Source: Lysobacter_C viscosus
Lineage (GTDB): Bacteria > Pseudomonadota > Gammaproteobacteria > Xanthomonadales > Xanthomonadaceae
Assembly: GCF_046600715.1 (NCBI RefSeq)
Contig: NZ_JBJMAV010000005.1
Span: 1 to 64,000, forward strand
DNA: 64,000 nucleotides
Direction of reading: 5' to 3'
Shown: positions 26,952 to 35,792 of the stretch, in pieces
How positions within the stretch are numbered: position 1 is the stretch's first letter
Layout of the letters: every line of letters begins with the position of its first letter
The notes under the pieces: model-generated
The model's database searches: none
What the model saw: the letters and a program-made list of their open reading frames with translations, nothing else
Told to the model about the DNA's origin: nothing
Program-made: the position numbers and the translations under genes

Positions 26952-29003
26952 TCAGCCGCCGGTCGCAGCCGCCACCGGCGCCGGGCAGGCGAAGCCCTTG
27001 CGCGGTCCATCCACGCGCCCGCGCATGCGGTCGCTCAACCGCAACGCGTCGCCGCCCAGGCGCCAGTCGTAGATCACGCTGAAGGCCAGCACGCGGGCGA
27101 CGTACTCGCGGGTTTCCTTGTAGCTGATCGTCTCGATCCAGAAGTCCGGGTCCATCCCCGGTCGCTGGCTCTTCCAGCGGTTGAGCGGGGCCGGGCCGGC
27201 GTTGTAGCCGGCAATCGCCCAGTACGGCTGCCCGCCGTACTCGTCCATCATCTGCCGCAGGTACGCGGTGCCCAGCGCGATGTTGGTGTCGGCGTCATAC
27301 AGGCTGGACGTACCGCCGTAGAGAATGCCGTAGCGGCGGGCGACCGCCGCGCCGGTCGACGGCAGCACCTGCATCAGGCCCATCGCGTCGGCGGGCGAGC
27401 GCGCGCGCGGGTTGAAGATGCTCTCGGCGCGGATCTCGGCGGCGACCCACGCCGGATCGATCCGGTACTTGGCCGATTCGCGGCGGATGGTGGCGGCGTG
27501 GTCCAGCGGGAAGCGCAGGTGGTACAGGCGCAGCTCCTCCGGTTGGCCGCGGCCCAGCGCGAACACGGCCCGGTCGTACCACCCGTTGGCCTGCGCGTAC
27601 TCCACCGCGATGCGACGCTGCGCGTCATCCATCCGCGACATCGCCTCGCGCCATTCGGCCACCGCCGGGCCGTGGCGCTCGATGCGCTGCAGCGACATCG
27701 CACGCACGATCGCGGGATCACCCACCACCACCGCGCGTTCGGCCGGCGCCGCCTGCACCTGCCACGGGCACAGGGCGTAGGGCTGGTCGAGGCGGTCGGC
27801 GGCGAGGAAGCCATGGAACTCGGGCTGGCGCGCGGCCGCGCGGTACAGGCGGTCGGCGGTGGCGTTGTCACCGGTCATCGCCGCCAGCCGCGCCTCGAAA
27901 TACTGCCACCGCGAGTCGCTGCGCTGGTCGGCGCCCATCCGGCGGATCGCGGCGAGCGCGGCGGGCCAGTCCGAGCGCGCCATGGCGTCGCGCGCGCGCC
28001 ATTCGTGCAGGCGCGCGTCGTAGCTTGCCTCGGGCACCAGGTTGAGCCGGCGCGCGGAGTCGGGCAGGTAGGACGCCACTGTCCACAGCGCGATCTGGTA
28101 CATCGCACGGCCGCGGTCGGCCTCGGTGAAGCCCAGCGCCTGTGCATGGGGCGCCAGCAGGGATTCGGCCCGGTCCGGGTCGTCCTTGCCCAGTTTGGCC
28201 AGGCCGTGCGACGCGACCAGGCGGCTGCGTTCGGTCTTCGGCCAGTCCAGCGCGCGCGGGTGCACGGCGTCCAGGAACGCGGCGTAGTCGATGGCCAGCG
28301 CGCGCTCGGTTTCCGGCAGCCCCTGCGCGATGCTGCGCATCACGCCGGGCTGCCACTCGGCCACGGCCTTGTCGAACCGCTCCCAGCGCAACGCCGGCGC
28401 CAGGCCGCCACGGCGCTCCAGCGCGGCGAACACCGGGTCGCACGCACTGGGCAGCGACGTGCCGCTGTTGCGCCAGATCGCCTGCGCCTCGGCGGACCAG
28501 TCGCCTTCGACGCGCCCAAGCACCTGCTGCGCGTTGAGTGCGTGGCAGCGCAGGGCGGTGTCCTCGATCCCCGGCTCCCACGCGGCGAGGTAGCCGCTCC
28601 AGTCCTCGGTGCGGGCACGCGACACCAGCCAGCTCTCGCGGAACGCGGCGGCAACCGCCTGGCCGCGGTAGCGCTGCAGGAACGCGAGCGCGCGCGACGG
28701 CGGCAGTGTGTCGATATCGCGGCGCAGGTCCGCCAGCTCGATCCAGCCGTACAGCGGGTGGTCGGCGAGGCCGGCGTTGGCGGCGGCATCGAAGCGGCCA
28801 CGCTCGGCCGCCTCCAGGGCTACGCGCACCTGTCCCAGCCGGGGGTCCGACAACGGCGGCATCGATGACTTCAATGGGGGCGGCGACGGGCTCGACGTGG
28901 CAGGTGCACCCGCACGTTCTGGGGCGGGCGACTGGGCACAGGCGCTGGTGGCAAAGGCCGCGGCCAGCGCGACGACTAGGATGGACAGGGGGCGGGCAGG
29001 CAT
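26952..29003 (-). CDS. slt: Soluble lytic murein transglycosylase
   Basis: An exported enzyme that cleaves peptidoglycan with 1,6-anhydromuramoyl formation. The 683 residues have a signal peptide (ending near SACA), a long helical superhelix domain, and a C-terminal SLT domain: catalytic Glu527 in AEIRAESIFNPRARSPADAMGLMQVLPS, then TNIALGTAYLRQMMDEYGGQPYWAIAGYNAGP and FWIETISYKETREYV. This is the Slt70 layout. A cysteine after the signal lacks a good lipobox, so it is probably periplasmic. A TATAGT hexamer lies only six bases before the ATG. It is divergent from the TauE-type gene. Confidence 0.93.
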   Translation of the reverse strand: MPARPLSILVVALAAAFATSACAQSPAPERAGAPATSSPSPPPLKSSMPPLSDPRLGQVRVALEAAERGRFDAAANAGLADHPLYGWIELADLRRDIDTLPPSRALAFLQRYRGQAVAAAFRESWLVSRARTEDWSGYLAAWEPGIEDTALRCHALNAQQVLGRVEGDWSAEAQAIWRNSGTSLPSACDPVFAALERRGGLAPALRWERFDKAVAEWQPGVMRSIAQGLPETERALAIDYAAFLDAVHPRALDWPKTERSRLVASHGLAKLGKDDPDRAESLLAPHAQALGFTEADRGRAMYQIALWTVASYLPDSARRLNLVPEASYDARLHEWRARDAMARSDWPAALAAIRRMGADQRSDSRWQYFEARLAAMTGDNATADRLYRAAARQPEFHGFLAADRLDQPYALCPWQVQAAPAERAVVVGDPAIVRAMSLQRIERHGPAVAEWREAMSRMDDAQRRIAVEYAQANGWYDRAVFALGRGQPEELRLYHLRFPLDHAATIRRESAKYRIDPAWVAAEIRAESIFNPRARSPADAMGLMQVLPSTGAAVARRYGILYGGTSSLYDADTNIALGTAYLRQMMDEYGGQPYWAIAGYNAGPAPLNRWKSQRPGMDPDFWIETISYKETREYVARVLAFSVIYDWRLGGDALRLSDRMRGRVDGPRKGFACPAPVAAATGG

Positions 29004-29095
29004 CGGCCGACTATAACCGGGCCACTATGAAGCGGCGGTGCGACGGGCGCACCAGCGCGGGACCCTGTCCGACAGCGCGGGAGGCGCGACGCGCG

Positions 29096-29917
29096 ATGGA
29101 TATGGACTGGACGCAGCTGGCTGCGCAATGGGGGGTGTTCCTGCTGCTGGGCGCCGTGGCCGGCGTGCTCGCGGGCCTGCTGGGCGTCGGGGGCGGGCTG
29201 GTGCTGGTGGCGGCACTGGCGTGGCTGCTGCCCTCCATGGGCGTGCCGGTTGAAGCGGCGATGCATGCCGCGCTGGCCAGCTCGCTGGCGAGCATCGTGC
29301 TGACCGCCGCCGCCTCGGCGCGTGCGCACGCACGGCGCGGCAGCGTGTCGTGGCCGACCGTGGCATGGATGGTGCCGGGGTTGTTGCTGGGCGGATGGCT
29401 GGGCAGCGCTGTCGCGGTGGGGATCGATGGCGCGGTGCTGCGCTGGATCGTCGCCGGCTACTGCCTGCTGGCCGCCGCGCAGCTGCTGGGCGGCTCGCGA
29501 CGCGGCGCGGGTGGGCCGGTGGTCCCGCCGCCGCGTGGCTGGCCGATGGCCGCGGCCGGCAGCGCGATCGGTGCGGTGTCTGCCGTGGTGGGGATCGGCG
29601 GCGGCAGCATGACCGTACCGCTGCTGGTGTGGCGCGGCGTGGTGCCGGTGCGCGCGGTCGGGACGTCTTCGGCATGCGGCGTGGCGATCGGCCTGGCAAG
29701 CGCCGCGGGCTACGCCCTGCACGCACCGGCCGGCGCGCTGCCGGCGTACGCGATGGGCTACGTGTACCTGCCTGCCGCGATCGGCGTGGCGATGGCCTCG
29801 GTGCTGGCGGCGCCGTGGGGTACGCGGCTGGCGCACCGGCTGTCCGGTAGTGCCCTGCGACGGTTGTTCGCCGCCTTCCTGTTGGCCGTCGCACTGGCCC
29901 TGGCCGCCACCCGCTAG
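29096..29917 (+). CDS. TauE/SafE family sulfite-exporter-like permease
   Basis: A 273-residue membrane protein with about eight helices in two halves, each with a GxxxGxGGG loop: AGLLGVGGGLVLVAAL near residue 30 and SAVVGIGGGSMTVPLLVW near 170. GTSSACGVAIGLASAAGY follows. This internal duplication is typical of the TauE/SafE (DUF81) family, which moves sulfur-containing or other organic anions; the substrate is unknown. The start has a strong GGGAGG site 11 bases upstream. It lies upstream of the TonB receptor, separated by hairpins. Confidence 0.9.
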   Translation: MDMDWTQLAAQWGVFLLLGAVAGVLAGLLGVGGGLVLVAALAWLLPSMGVPVEAAMHAALASSLASIVLTAAASARAHARRGSVSWPTVAWMVPGLLLGGWLGSAVAVGIDGAVLRWIVAGYCLLAAAQLLGGSRRGAGGPVVPPPRGWPMAAAGSAIGAVSAVVGIGGGSMTVPLLVWRGVVPVRAVGTSSACGVAIGLASAAGYALHAPAGALPAYAMGYVYLPAAIGVAMASVLAAPWGTRLAHRLSGSALRRLFAAFLLAVALALAATR

Positions 29918-29976
29918 GGTGGTGGCCGGCACGTGTGCGCTGACAGCCCCGGGGCCCTCTGGCGCTTGTGGTGCGT

Positions 29977-30001
29977 TCACGAATTGTTTACAACCCCGTG
30001 A
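29977..30001 (+). promoter_or_regulatory. Inverted-repeat candidate operator upstream of the TonB receptor
   Basis: A 25-base dyad: TCACG (29977-29981) and CGTGA (29997-30001) enclose the inner palindrome TTGTTTACAA. It stands in an AT-rich patch of the otherwise GC-rich leader, about 75 bases before the receptor start. A DNA-binding site is plausible; no regulator is known. Confidence 0.3.
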
Positions 30002-30002
30002 C

Positions 30003-30050
30003 ACCGCTCGGCAGGGGGGGGCGGTTTTTCGACATCGACTGATGTCTTTT
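30003..30050 (+). terminator. Two tandem terminator-like hairpins before the TonB receptor
   Basis: First hairpin: ACCGC (30003-30007) pairs with GCGGT (30021-30025), followed by TTTTT. Second hairpin: GACATC (30031-30036) pairs with GATGTC (30041-30046) around a GACT loop, followed by TTTT. They may end the TauE-type transcript, or attenuate a transcript reading into the receptor gene 26 bases later. Confidence 0.5.
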
Positions 30051-30076
30051 CACTGTTTTTCTACGGAGAGAGATTC

Positions 30077-32956
30077 ATGAAAGCGCACCGCCGCCACGCC
30101 TTGACGCGCGCCATCCACGTATCGCTGCTGCTCGCCCTCCCGGGCCTTGCGGTGGCGCAGGATGCACCGCCAACCGACGACGCCACCACGCTCGATACCG
30201 TCCAGGTCACCGGCACGCGCATCAAGCGCGCCGAGATCGAGGGCCAGGTGCCGGTGCAGACCGTCACCCGCGAGGACATCGATCGCACCGGCCTGACTTC
30301 TATCGGCGACATCCTGCAGGAGCTGACCGGGTCGGGCTCGGCGCTCAACACCAAGTTCAACTCGTCGGGCAACTTCGGCTTCTCGCCCAACGGCGACGGC
30401 GTCGGTGCAGGCTCGGCCCAGGTCGACTTGCGCAACCTCGGGCCCAAGCGCGTCCTGGTGCTGGTGGACGGGATGCGCTGGGTCAGCGAGTCGTCGGCGT
30501 CCGGCGTTGGCGCGGCGACGGACCTCAACACCATTCCGCTGGCGATCGTAGAGCGCATCGAGGTACTGGAGGACGGCGCCTCGTCTCTGTACGGCTCCGA
30601 CGCCATCGCCGGCGTGGTCAACATCATCACCCGGCGCAACTTCGAGGGCGGCCAGGTCACCCTCAACTACGGCGAGTACGGCGAGGGCGACGGCGCCACC
30701 CAGGGCATCGACCTGGCGTGGGGCTTCAACACCGACCGCAGCAACTTCTTCATCGGTGCCAGCCACGTGGAGCAGGACCCGATCTTCTCGCGCACCCGCG
30801 CGCAGTCCGCGTTCCCGGTCCCCGGCACCGGCGTGGCGTTCGGCAGTTCGGCCACGCCGACCGGTCGCTTTATTTTCACCGACCCCAACACCGGCGCCAC
30901 GCTCAACCTGACGCCGAACACCGGCAACACCAGCCCGATCTACGATCCCACCCAGACCGGTTGCGACCGCACCGACGGGTTCCATTGCTTCACCACCGCC
31001 GACCGCTTCAATTTCTCGCAGTTCAACCTGCTGCTGACCCCCTCCGAGCGCACCGGCGTCTTCAGCCAGTTCCGCTTCTATTTCAACGACAACATCCACG
31101 CCTACGCCAAGGCCCTGGTCAACCGTCGCCAATCGCTAAACCAGGCCGCCCCCGAGCCGCTGTTCCTGGGCGCCGGTGCCGGCACTGGCAATCCGCTGGC
31201 CGACAACATCGTCATCTCGGCCCAGAACCCCTTCAACCCGTTCGGCTTCGACCTGGACTCGGCTGACAACCTGATCCTGGTCGGCCGGCGTCCGGTGGAA
31301 GGCGGGCCGCGTCGATTCGAGCAGGAAGTCGACACCCGCTACTTCGCCACCGGCCTGGAAGGCAGCTTCGGCACCGAGCGCACCTTCTTCTGGGACGTCA
31401 ACCTGGCGCTCAGCGAGAACGAGGCCGAGCAGACCAACTACGGCAGCTACGACATCCGCAAGATCGCCACCGCGCTGGGCGATCCGGCCGTCTGCGCCGC
31501 CACCCCGGGCTGCGTACCGCTGAATCTCTTCGGCGGCCCGGGCACGATCACCGCAGCGATGCTGGGCTACATCCAGCCGGTGGTCCGCGACCGCAGCGAG
31601 CAAAGCCTCGACCAGTTCAGCGCCAATCTCACGGGCGACCTGTTCCAGATGGCGACGGGCCCGCTTTCGTTCGCGACCGGCTACGAGTACCGCAAGTACG
31701 AAGGCTCCTACAACCCGGACCCGCTCACGGTGCGCGGCGACTACAACGGCGTGCCGTCGCTGCCCACGGCCGGCGAGTACGACGTGAACGAGGTCTATGT
31801 CGAGCTCAACGCGCCGCTGATCCGCGAGGGCGCATTCGGCAAGAGCCTGGACCTGAGCCTGGCCGGTCGCTACTCCGACTATTCGACCTTCGGCGGCCAG
31901 TTCACGCCCAAATACGGTCTGCGCTGGCAGGTGGCCGACGAGCTGCTGCTGCGCGCGACCTACGCCGAGGGCTTCCGCGCGCCGTCGATCGGCGAGTTGT
32001 TCGGTTCCGACAGCCGCGCCGACCTGCAGCTTTTCGACCCCTGCCTGATCGGCACCGACGGCTCCCCGCCCACCGGCAACCCGGCCAACTGTGCCGTGCT
32101 GGGCGTGCCGCCTGGCGCGCAACAGATCAACACCCAGATCTCGGTCACCACCGGCGGCAACGCCGAACTGGAGCCCGAGGAGGCCCGCAGCTTCACTGCC
32201 GGCATGGTGTTCAGCCCGGCGTTCGGCAGCGGTGTGCCGTGGTCGGAAAGCTTGGACTTGGAGGTGACGTTCTACCGCCATGAGATCAACGGCGCGGTCC
32301 AGGCGATCGATGCGCAGACCCAGCTCGACCAGTGCGTTGCCACCCTGGATCCGATCTTCTGCAACGGCATCGACCGCGGCACGACCGGCGCGATCGTCGG
32401 CTTCAGCAACCGCCTGACCAACCTGGGCTCGATCAACACCGACGGCTGGGACGTGGACGTGTTCTGGACCTTGCCGGAGACCGACTTCGGCCGCTTCAAG
32501 TTCATCTGGCAGAACACCGTGGTGACCCGCTACGAGGCCATCGGCGCCGCCGGCCAGCCACAGCCGCAGGGCGTGGGCATCGAGGTCGCCGACAGCTCGA
32601 TCCCGGAGTGGACCTCCAACGCCACCATCGACTGGCGCGCGGGCAACTGGAACGCGTCGTGGACGGCGCGGCACATCTCCGACCTGACCGAGGACTGCGG
32701 CGGAGCTGCATCGTTTCCGATCTGCAGCAACCAGGCGGCGGGCACCAACGAGCTGCCGGCCATCACCTACCACGACCTGCAGGTGGGCTACCGCTTCGAG
32801 TTCCTCAAGGGCCTGCAGCTGACCGCGGGCGCCAACAACCTGTTCGACGAGGACCCGCCGATCTGCCTGTCCTGCTCGCTCAACGGCTATGACGCATCCA
32901 CCTACGACATTCCGGGTGGGCGCTTCTTCTACGTGAGGGCGGATCTGCGCTTCTGA
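30077..32956 (+). CDS. TonB-dependent outer membrane receptor
   Basis: A 959-residue outer membrane transporter driven by TonB-ExbBD. A signal peptide ends at VAQ, and a TonB-box-like stretch LDTVQVTGTRIKR follows. The plug domain spans roughly residues 50-180 (TRIKRAEIEGQVPVQTV, VDLRNLGPKRVLVLVDGMRW, IERIEVLEDGASSLYGSDAIAGVVNIITRR), then a beta-barrel ending LTAGANNLFDEDPP and a terminal FYVRADLRF with C-terminal Phe. Cys pairs in loops (GCDRTDGFHC, CAATPGC, CLSC) are common in Xanthomonadaceae receptors. The substrate is unknown, and no obvious partner enzyme or regulator adjoins it. A GGAGAGAG ribosome-binding site is present, and a strong terminator follows. Confidence 0.94.
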   Translation: MKAHRRHALTRAIHVSLLLALPGLAVAQDAPPTDDATTLDTVQVTGTRIKRAEIEGQVPVQTVTREDIDRTGLTSIGDILQELTGSGSALNTKFNSSGNFGFSPNGDGVGAGSAQVDLRNLGPKRVLVLVDGMRWVSESSASGVGAATDLNTIPLAIVERIEVLEDGASSLYGSDAIAGVVNIITRRNFEGGQVTLNYGEYGEGDGATQGIDLAWGFNTDRSNFFIGASHVEQDPIFSRTRAQSAFPVPGTGVAFGSSATPTGRFIFTDPNTGATLNLTPNTGNTSPIYDPTQTGCDRTDGFHCFTTADRFNFSQFNLLLTPSERTGVFSQFRFYFNDNIHAYAKALVNRRQSLNQAAPEPLFLGAGAGTGNPLADNIVISAQNPFNPFGFDLDSADNLILVGRRPVEGGPRRFEQEVDTRYFATGLEGSFGTERTFFWDVNLALSENEAEQTNYGSYDIRKIATALGDPAVCAATPGCVPLNLFGGPGTITAAMLGYIQPVVRDRSEQSLDQFSANLTGDLFQMATGPLSFATGYEYRKYEGSYNPDPLTVRGDYNGVPSLPTAGEYDVNEVYVELNAPLIREGAFGKSLDLSLAGRYSDYSTFGGQFTPKYGLRWQVADELLLRATYAEGFRAPSIGELFGSDSRADLQLFDPCLIGTDGSPPTGNPANCAVLGVPPGAQQINTQISVTTGGNAELEPEEARSFTAGMVFSPAFGSGVPWSESLDLEVTFYRHEINGAVQAIDAQTQLDQCVATLDPIFCNGIDRGTTGAIVGFSNRLTNLGSINTDGWDVDVFWTLPETDFGRFKFIWQNTVVTRYEAIGAAGQPQPQGVGIEVADSSIPEWTSNATIDWRAGNWNASWTARHISDLTEDCGGAASFPICSNQAAGTNELPAITYHDLQVGYRFEFLKGLQLTAGANNLFDEDPPICLSCSLNGYDASTYDIPGGRFFYVRADLRF

Positions 32957-32980
32957 TCAACCGCTGAGTAATGGAAAGAC

Positions 32981-33016
32981 GGAACGGCCGGTGGATCCCA
33001 CCGGCCGTTCCTGTTT
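32981..33016 (+). terminator. Strong intrinsic terminator after the TonB receptor
   Basis: A perfect 14-bp stem (arms 32981-32994 and 32998-33011, starting GGAACGGCCGG) with a 3-base ATC loop is followed by TGTTT. It starts 24 bases after the receptor stop. The stem is symmetrical, so it may also limit read-through from the convergent phosphatase gene. Confidence 0.85.
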
Positions 33017-33020
33017 GGAG

Positions 33021-33076
33021 CACCTGGAACCAGATCACCTGCACGAACACCTGGAACCAGAGCACCTGGAACCAGA
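33021..33076. repeat. Three direct repeats of CACCTGGAACCAGA
   Basis: Exact copies occur at 33021-33034, 33048-33061 and 33063-33076, with a partial CACCTGCACGAA between the first two. Each contains CTGGAACCAG, which is itself nearly palindromic. The cluster lies between the convergent receptor and nuclease/phosphatase genes, 35 bases from the latter's stop. Its role is unknown. Confidence 0.85.
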
Positions 33077-33110
33077 GGGTGCCGCGAATCCCGGGTCCAC
33101 CTGTCCCGCC

Positions 33111-33899
33111 CTATCGCAACGCCGCCTCGGGGATCTGCAGGTCCAGCGACAGCGCCAGGTGGTCGGAGAACGCCGCCGGCATCGCGCAGGCGTTGGCGCA
33201 GCTCAGGCCGTCGCCGATCAGGATGTGGTCGATCGCGCGCTGCGGCCGCCAGCTGGGAAAGGTGGGCACCACGCACTCCGGCGGCTGCAGGCGGGTGTTG
33301 CGGAACAGCGCCTGCATCTCGGGGCGGTCGACCGGACAGTTGAAGTCGCCCATCAGCACGGCATTGGGGTGGTCGTGCAGCAGCTCGGCCACGAATGACA
33401 GCTGCGAGGCGCGCGAGGCCGCGCCCAGCGAGAGGTGGACGATGGCGATCAGCAGCCCTTCGTCGCCCTGCCCGAAGCGCGCCATCAGCACCCCGCGGCC
33501 GCTGATCCGGCCGGGCAGGGCATGGTCGATGACCTCGCGCGGCTCGAGCCGGCTGAGCAGGCCGTTGGCGCTGGAGGCCACCCCGCCGACGCGGCGGTTG
33601 GGCTGGTGGCTCCAGTAGTCGAACCCGGCCGCCTGGGCGAGGTAGTGGGTCTGGTTGGTGAACCCGGAGCGCAGGCTCCCCGGATCGCTCTCGTTGAGGC
33701 CGACGATGTCGTGGGTGCCCGCCAGTCGCGCGATCGCGTCCAGGCTGCCGCGCTTGTTGCCGGCCGGCAGCACGTGCGACCAGCTGCGTGCCACGTAGTC
33801 GTGGTAACCGCGCGTGCTGGAGCCGGCCTGGATGTTGGCGCTGAGCAGCTTGAGCCGGCGTGGCTCCGGCGCGGTTACCGGTGCGCGTGTGTCGGCCAT
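33111..33899 (-). CDS. Endonuclease/exonuclease/phosphatase family protein
   Basis: A 262-residue protein of the EEP fold (DNase I, exonuclease III, sphingomyelinase and inositol phosphatase relatives). The motif series is complete: LLSANIQAG (metal-binding Asn), VGLNESDPGS (Glu), IVHLSLGAASRASQL (His), VLMGDFNCP (Asp/Asn), QRAIDHILI and FSDHLALS (catalytic His). There is no signal peptide, so it is cytoplasmic. The substrate cannot be told from sequence. It lies 11 bases downstream of the DsbA lipoprotein gene, in the same direction. Confidence 0.87.
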   Translation of the reverse strand: MADTRAPVTAPEPRRLKLLSANIQAGSSTRGYHDYVARSWSHVLPAGNKRGSLDAIARLAGTHDIVGLNESDPGSLRSGFTNQTHYLAQAAGFDYWSHQPNRRVGGVASSANGLLSRLEPREVIDHALPGRISGRGVLMARFGQGDEGLLIAIVHLSLGAASRASQLSFVAELLHDHPNAVLMGDFNCPVDRPEMQALFRNTRLQPPECVVPTFPSWRPQRAIDHILIGDGLSCANACAMPAAFSDHLALSLDLQIPEAALR

Positions 33900-33910
33900 G
33901 CGGGGTGGCG

Positions 33911-34780
33911 TCAGCCGGCCGCCCCGTCGCTGTCGGGTGCCGGGGCGTCGGCGTCGGCGTCGGTCGCGTCGGCCTCGGCCGCCGGCGCCACGGGCGCGTT
34001 CTCGGCGCGGGCGCGGGCCACCAGGTGGTCGGTGATGCGCAGCACGTCTTCGTACGGAATGCCGCCGGCGATGCGGTACTTGCCATCCACGACCATCGTC
34101 GGGGTCGCGTCCACGCCGCTGCGCTGCAGGAACTGGGCGGCCCGCTTCATCCGCGCGTCAACCGCGAAGCTGGACATCGCGCCGGCGAACGCGTTCGCGT
34201 CGGCACCGTGGCCGGCGTAGAACGCGGCCACCTGCTCGTCGGTCACGCCCTGCACCGGCAGGCTGCGGTCCACGTGGATGGCCTGGAACATCGCGTCGTG
34301 GGTCTTCTCGCGCAGGCCCATCGAATCGGCCGCATAGAACGCCTTGGCGTAGGGCATCCAGTAACCGCCGAAGGGCGCGGCAACCGGGGTGAAGCGCACG
34401 TACGCCGGCTGGCGGGCCTTCCATGCCGCCACCAGCGGTTCGAACCGGGCGCAGGCGGGGCAGGTGTAGCCGAACACCTCGACCACTTCCACGGTCCCCG
34501 CCGGACCGGGGGCGAACGGCTGGCCCCCGGCGATCTCGAAGTACTCCACGCCGGCGACGGGCGCGGGGCCCTGAAGCGGCGCGGCTTCGCCGGGTGCGGG
34601 CGGGGTGGCGGGTGCGTCATCGCCCGCCTGCGCCTGGCTGTCGGTCTGGGCGGGGGTGGCGGCCGGCGCGTCGGCGCGCTCGCCCGGGGCAGGCCCGTCC
34701 TGGGAACTGCAGGCCGCCAGGGCCAGCAGGGCGGTGAGAATCAGGCCGGAGCGGGCGGGATGGGTCAGGCGCAGGTTCAT
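33911..34780 (-). CDS. DsbA-family thiol:disulfide interchange lipoprotein (CPAC type)
   Basis: A 289-residue lipoprotein with lipobox LALAAC (C24), a Pro/Ala-rich linker (about 25-85), and a DsbA domain with active site C107-P-A-C110 in VEVFGYTCPACARFEPLVAAW; GVDATPTMVVDGKYRI supplies the cis-Pro loop. It introduces disulfides into exported proteins. The start MNLRLTHPAR is preferred over an earlier Arg/Pro-rich extension. The last ~30 residues form an Ala/Asp tail with DADADA. It lies directly downstream of a second dsbA-like gene with a CPHC site. Confidence 0.92.
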   Translation of the reverse strand: MNLRLTHPARSGLILTALLALAACSSQDGPAPGERADAPAATPAQTDSQAQAGDDAPATPPAPGEAAPLQGPAPVAGVEYFEIAGGQPFAPGPAGTVEVVEVFGYTCPACARFEPLVAAWKARQPAYVRFTPVAAPFGGYWMPYAKAFYAADSMGLREKTHDAMFQAIHVDRSLPVQGVTDEQVAAFYAGHGADANAFAGAMSSFAVDARMKRAAQFLQRSGVDATPTMVVDGKYRIAGGIPYEDVLRITDHLVARARAENAPVAPAAEADATDADADAPAPDSDGAAG

Positions 34781-34918
34781 GGGGTGGATCTCCGCAGGGG
34801 GCCGGGGGCTGGGCACGGGCGTCGATGTCGACGGACGTGACCGGGGCCGGCCAGTGTAGTGAATGGAGCGTAGGCGGGCGTCACGCAAGCCGGCGTCGCG
34901 GGCGGCAACAGCCCGCTT

Positions 34919-35578
34919 TCAGTCGGCGAGGCCCGCGCGGGCGCGGGCGGCACGCTCGCGCGCGACCAGCGCATCGGCGTTGTCCAACAGCTCCTGGAAG
35001 CTGTTGCCCAGGACCCGGTAGCGGCCTTGGACCACCAGCGCGGGGGTGCCGTCGACGCCGGCGCGGCGCAGGAAGGCATCGGCCCGCTGGAGGTCGGCCT
35101 GGACCGCATCACTGGCCATTGCCGCCTCGAAGCGTTCCGCATCGACGCCCTGGCCGGCATAGAACGCACTGATGTCCGACGCGGTGGCGCCGCCCAGCGG
35201 CAGCGCGCGTTCCTCGTGCAGGGCGCGGAACATCGCCGCGTGCGTGCGCGTGGCCACACCCATCGTGCGGGCGGCGAAATAGGCCCGCGCGTACGGCATC
35301 CAGTGTCCACCGAACGGCGCTGCCACCGGGGTCACCCGGACATCCGCCGGCAACCGGGCCTTCCAGGCCCGCAATCGCGGCTCGAAGGCAGCGCAGTGCG
35401 GGCAGGTGTAGCCGAACACCTCCACCACCTCGATCGCCCCATCGTCCTCGAACGGTTGCCCGTCCGGGATTTCGACATAGTCCACGCCGGGCACCAGTGG
35501 CGCGGCATCGCGCGCGGCGGCGGGAAGGGTCATCAACAGGGCCAGCAGCAGGGCGGCCAGTCGTGCGGTCATGGGCAT
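34919..35578 (-). CDS. dsbA: DsbA-family thiol:disulfide interchange protein (CPHC type)
   Basis: A 219-residue exported oxidoreductase with signal peptide (ALLLALLMTLPAAARDA) and active site C59-P-H-C62 in VEVFGYTCPHCAAFEPRLRAW, the classical oxidising dipeptide. DGTPALVVQGRYRVLG is the cis-Pro region. A start two codons later (35572) is equally likely; no clear ribosome-binding site exists. It is about half identical by eye to the CPAC lipoprotein encoded next (shared MPYA, APFGG, RTHAAMFRALH-like blocks), so the two arose by duplication. Confidence 0.92.
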   Translation of the reverse strand: MPMTARLAALLLALLMTLPAAARDAAPLVPGVDYVEIPDGQPFEDDGAIEVVEVFGYTCPHCAAFEPRLRAWKARLPADVRVTPVAAPFGGHWMPYARAYFAARTMGVATRTHAAMFRALHEERALPLGGATASDISAFYAGQGVDAERFEAAMASDAVQADLQRADAFLRRAGVDGTPALVVQGRYRVLGNSFQELLDNADALVARERAARARAGLAD

Positions 35579-35668
35579 GGCATCACGCAGCAAAGGAGGC
35601 GGGGAGAAGAAAGGCGGCGGCGCTGCCCGTGGCGGGCTCAGCCGGGGACGCGGCCGAGCAGCGGCCAC

Positions 35669-35706
35669 GCAAACAAGAACGCCGACCGTGATCATAACGG
35701 TCGGCG
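35669..35706 (-). terminator. Terminator after the cytochrome c4 gene
   Basis: A perfect 10-bp stem (CGCCGACCGT at 35680-35689 with ACGGTCGGCG at 35697-35706), 7-base loop, followed on the minus strand by TTCTTGTTT. A second 7-bp hairpin (GAACCAG 35737-35743 with CTGGTTC 35749-35755) precedes it. Together they separate the cytochrome gene from the dsbA pair. Confidence 0.75.
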
Positions 35707-35792
35707 TCGAAGTGTCGCGTCCCAGCCAGGGAGAGAGAACCAGGACTGCTGGTTCGGACTGCCACCAGGCTGGAAAGTTCCGCCCGGCCCGT

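Noticed and set aside
34430..34450. tRNA-like T-arm (GGTTCGAACC)
   Set aside because: It lies inside the DsbA coding region and no cloverleaf can be built around it.
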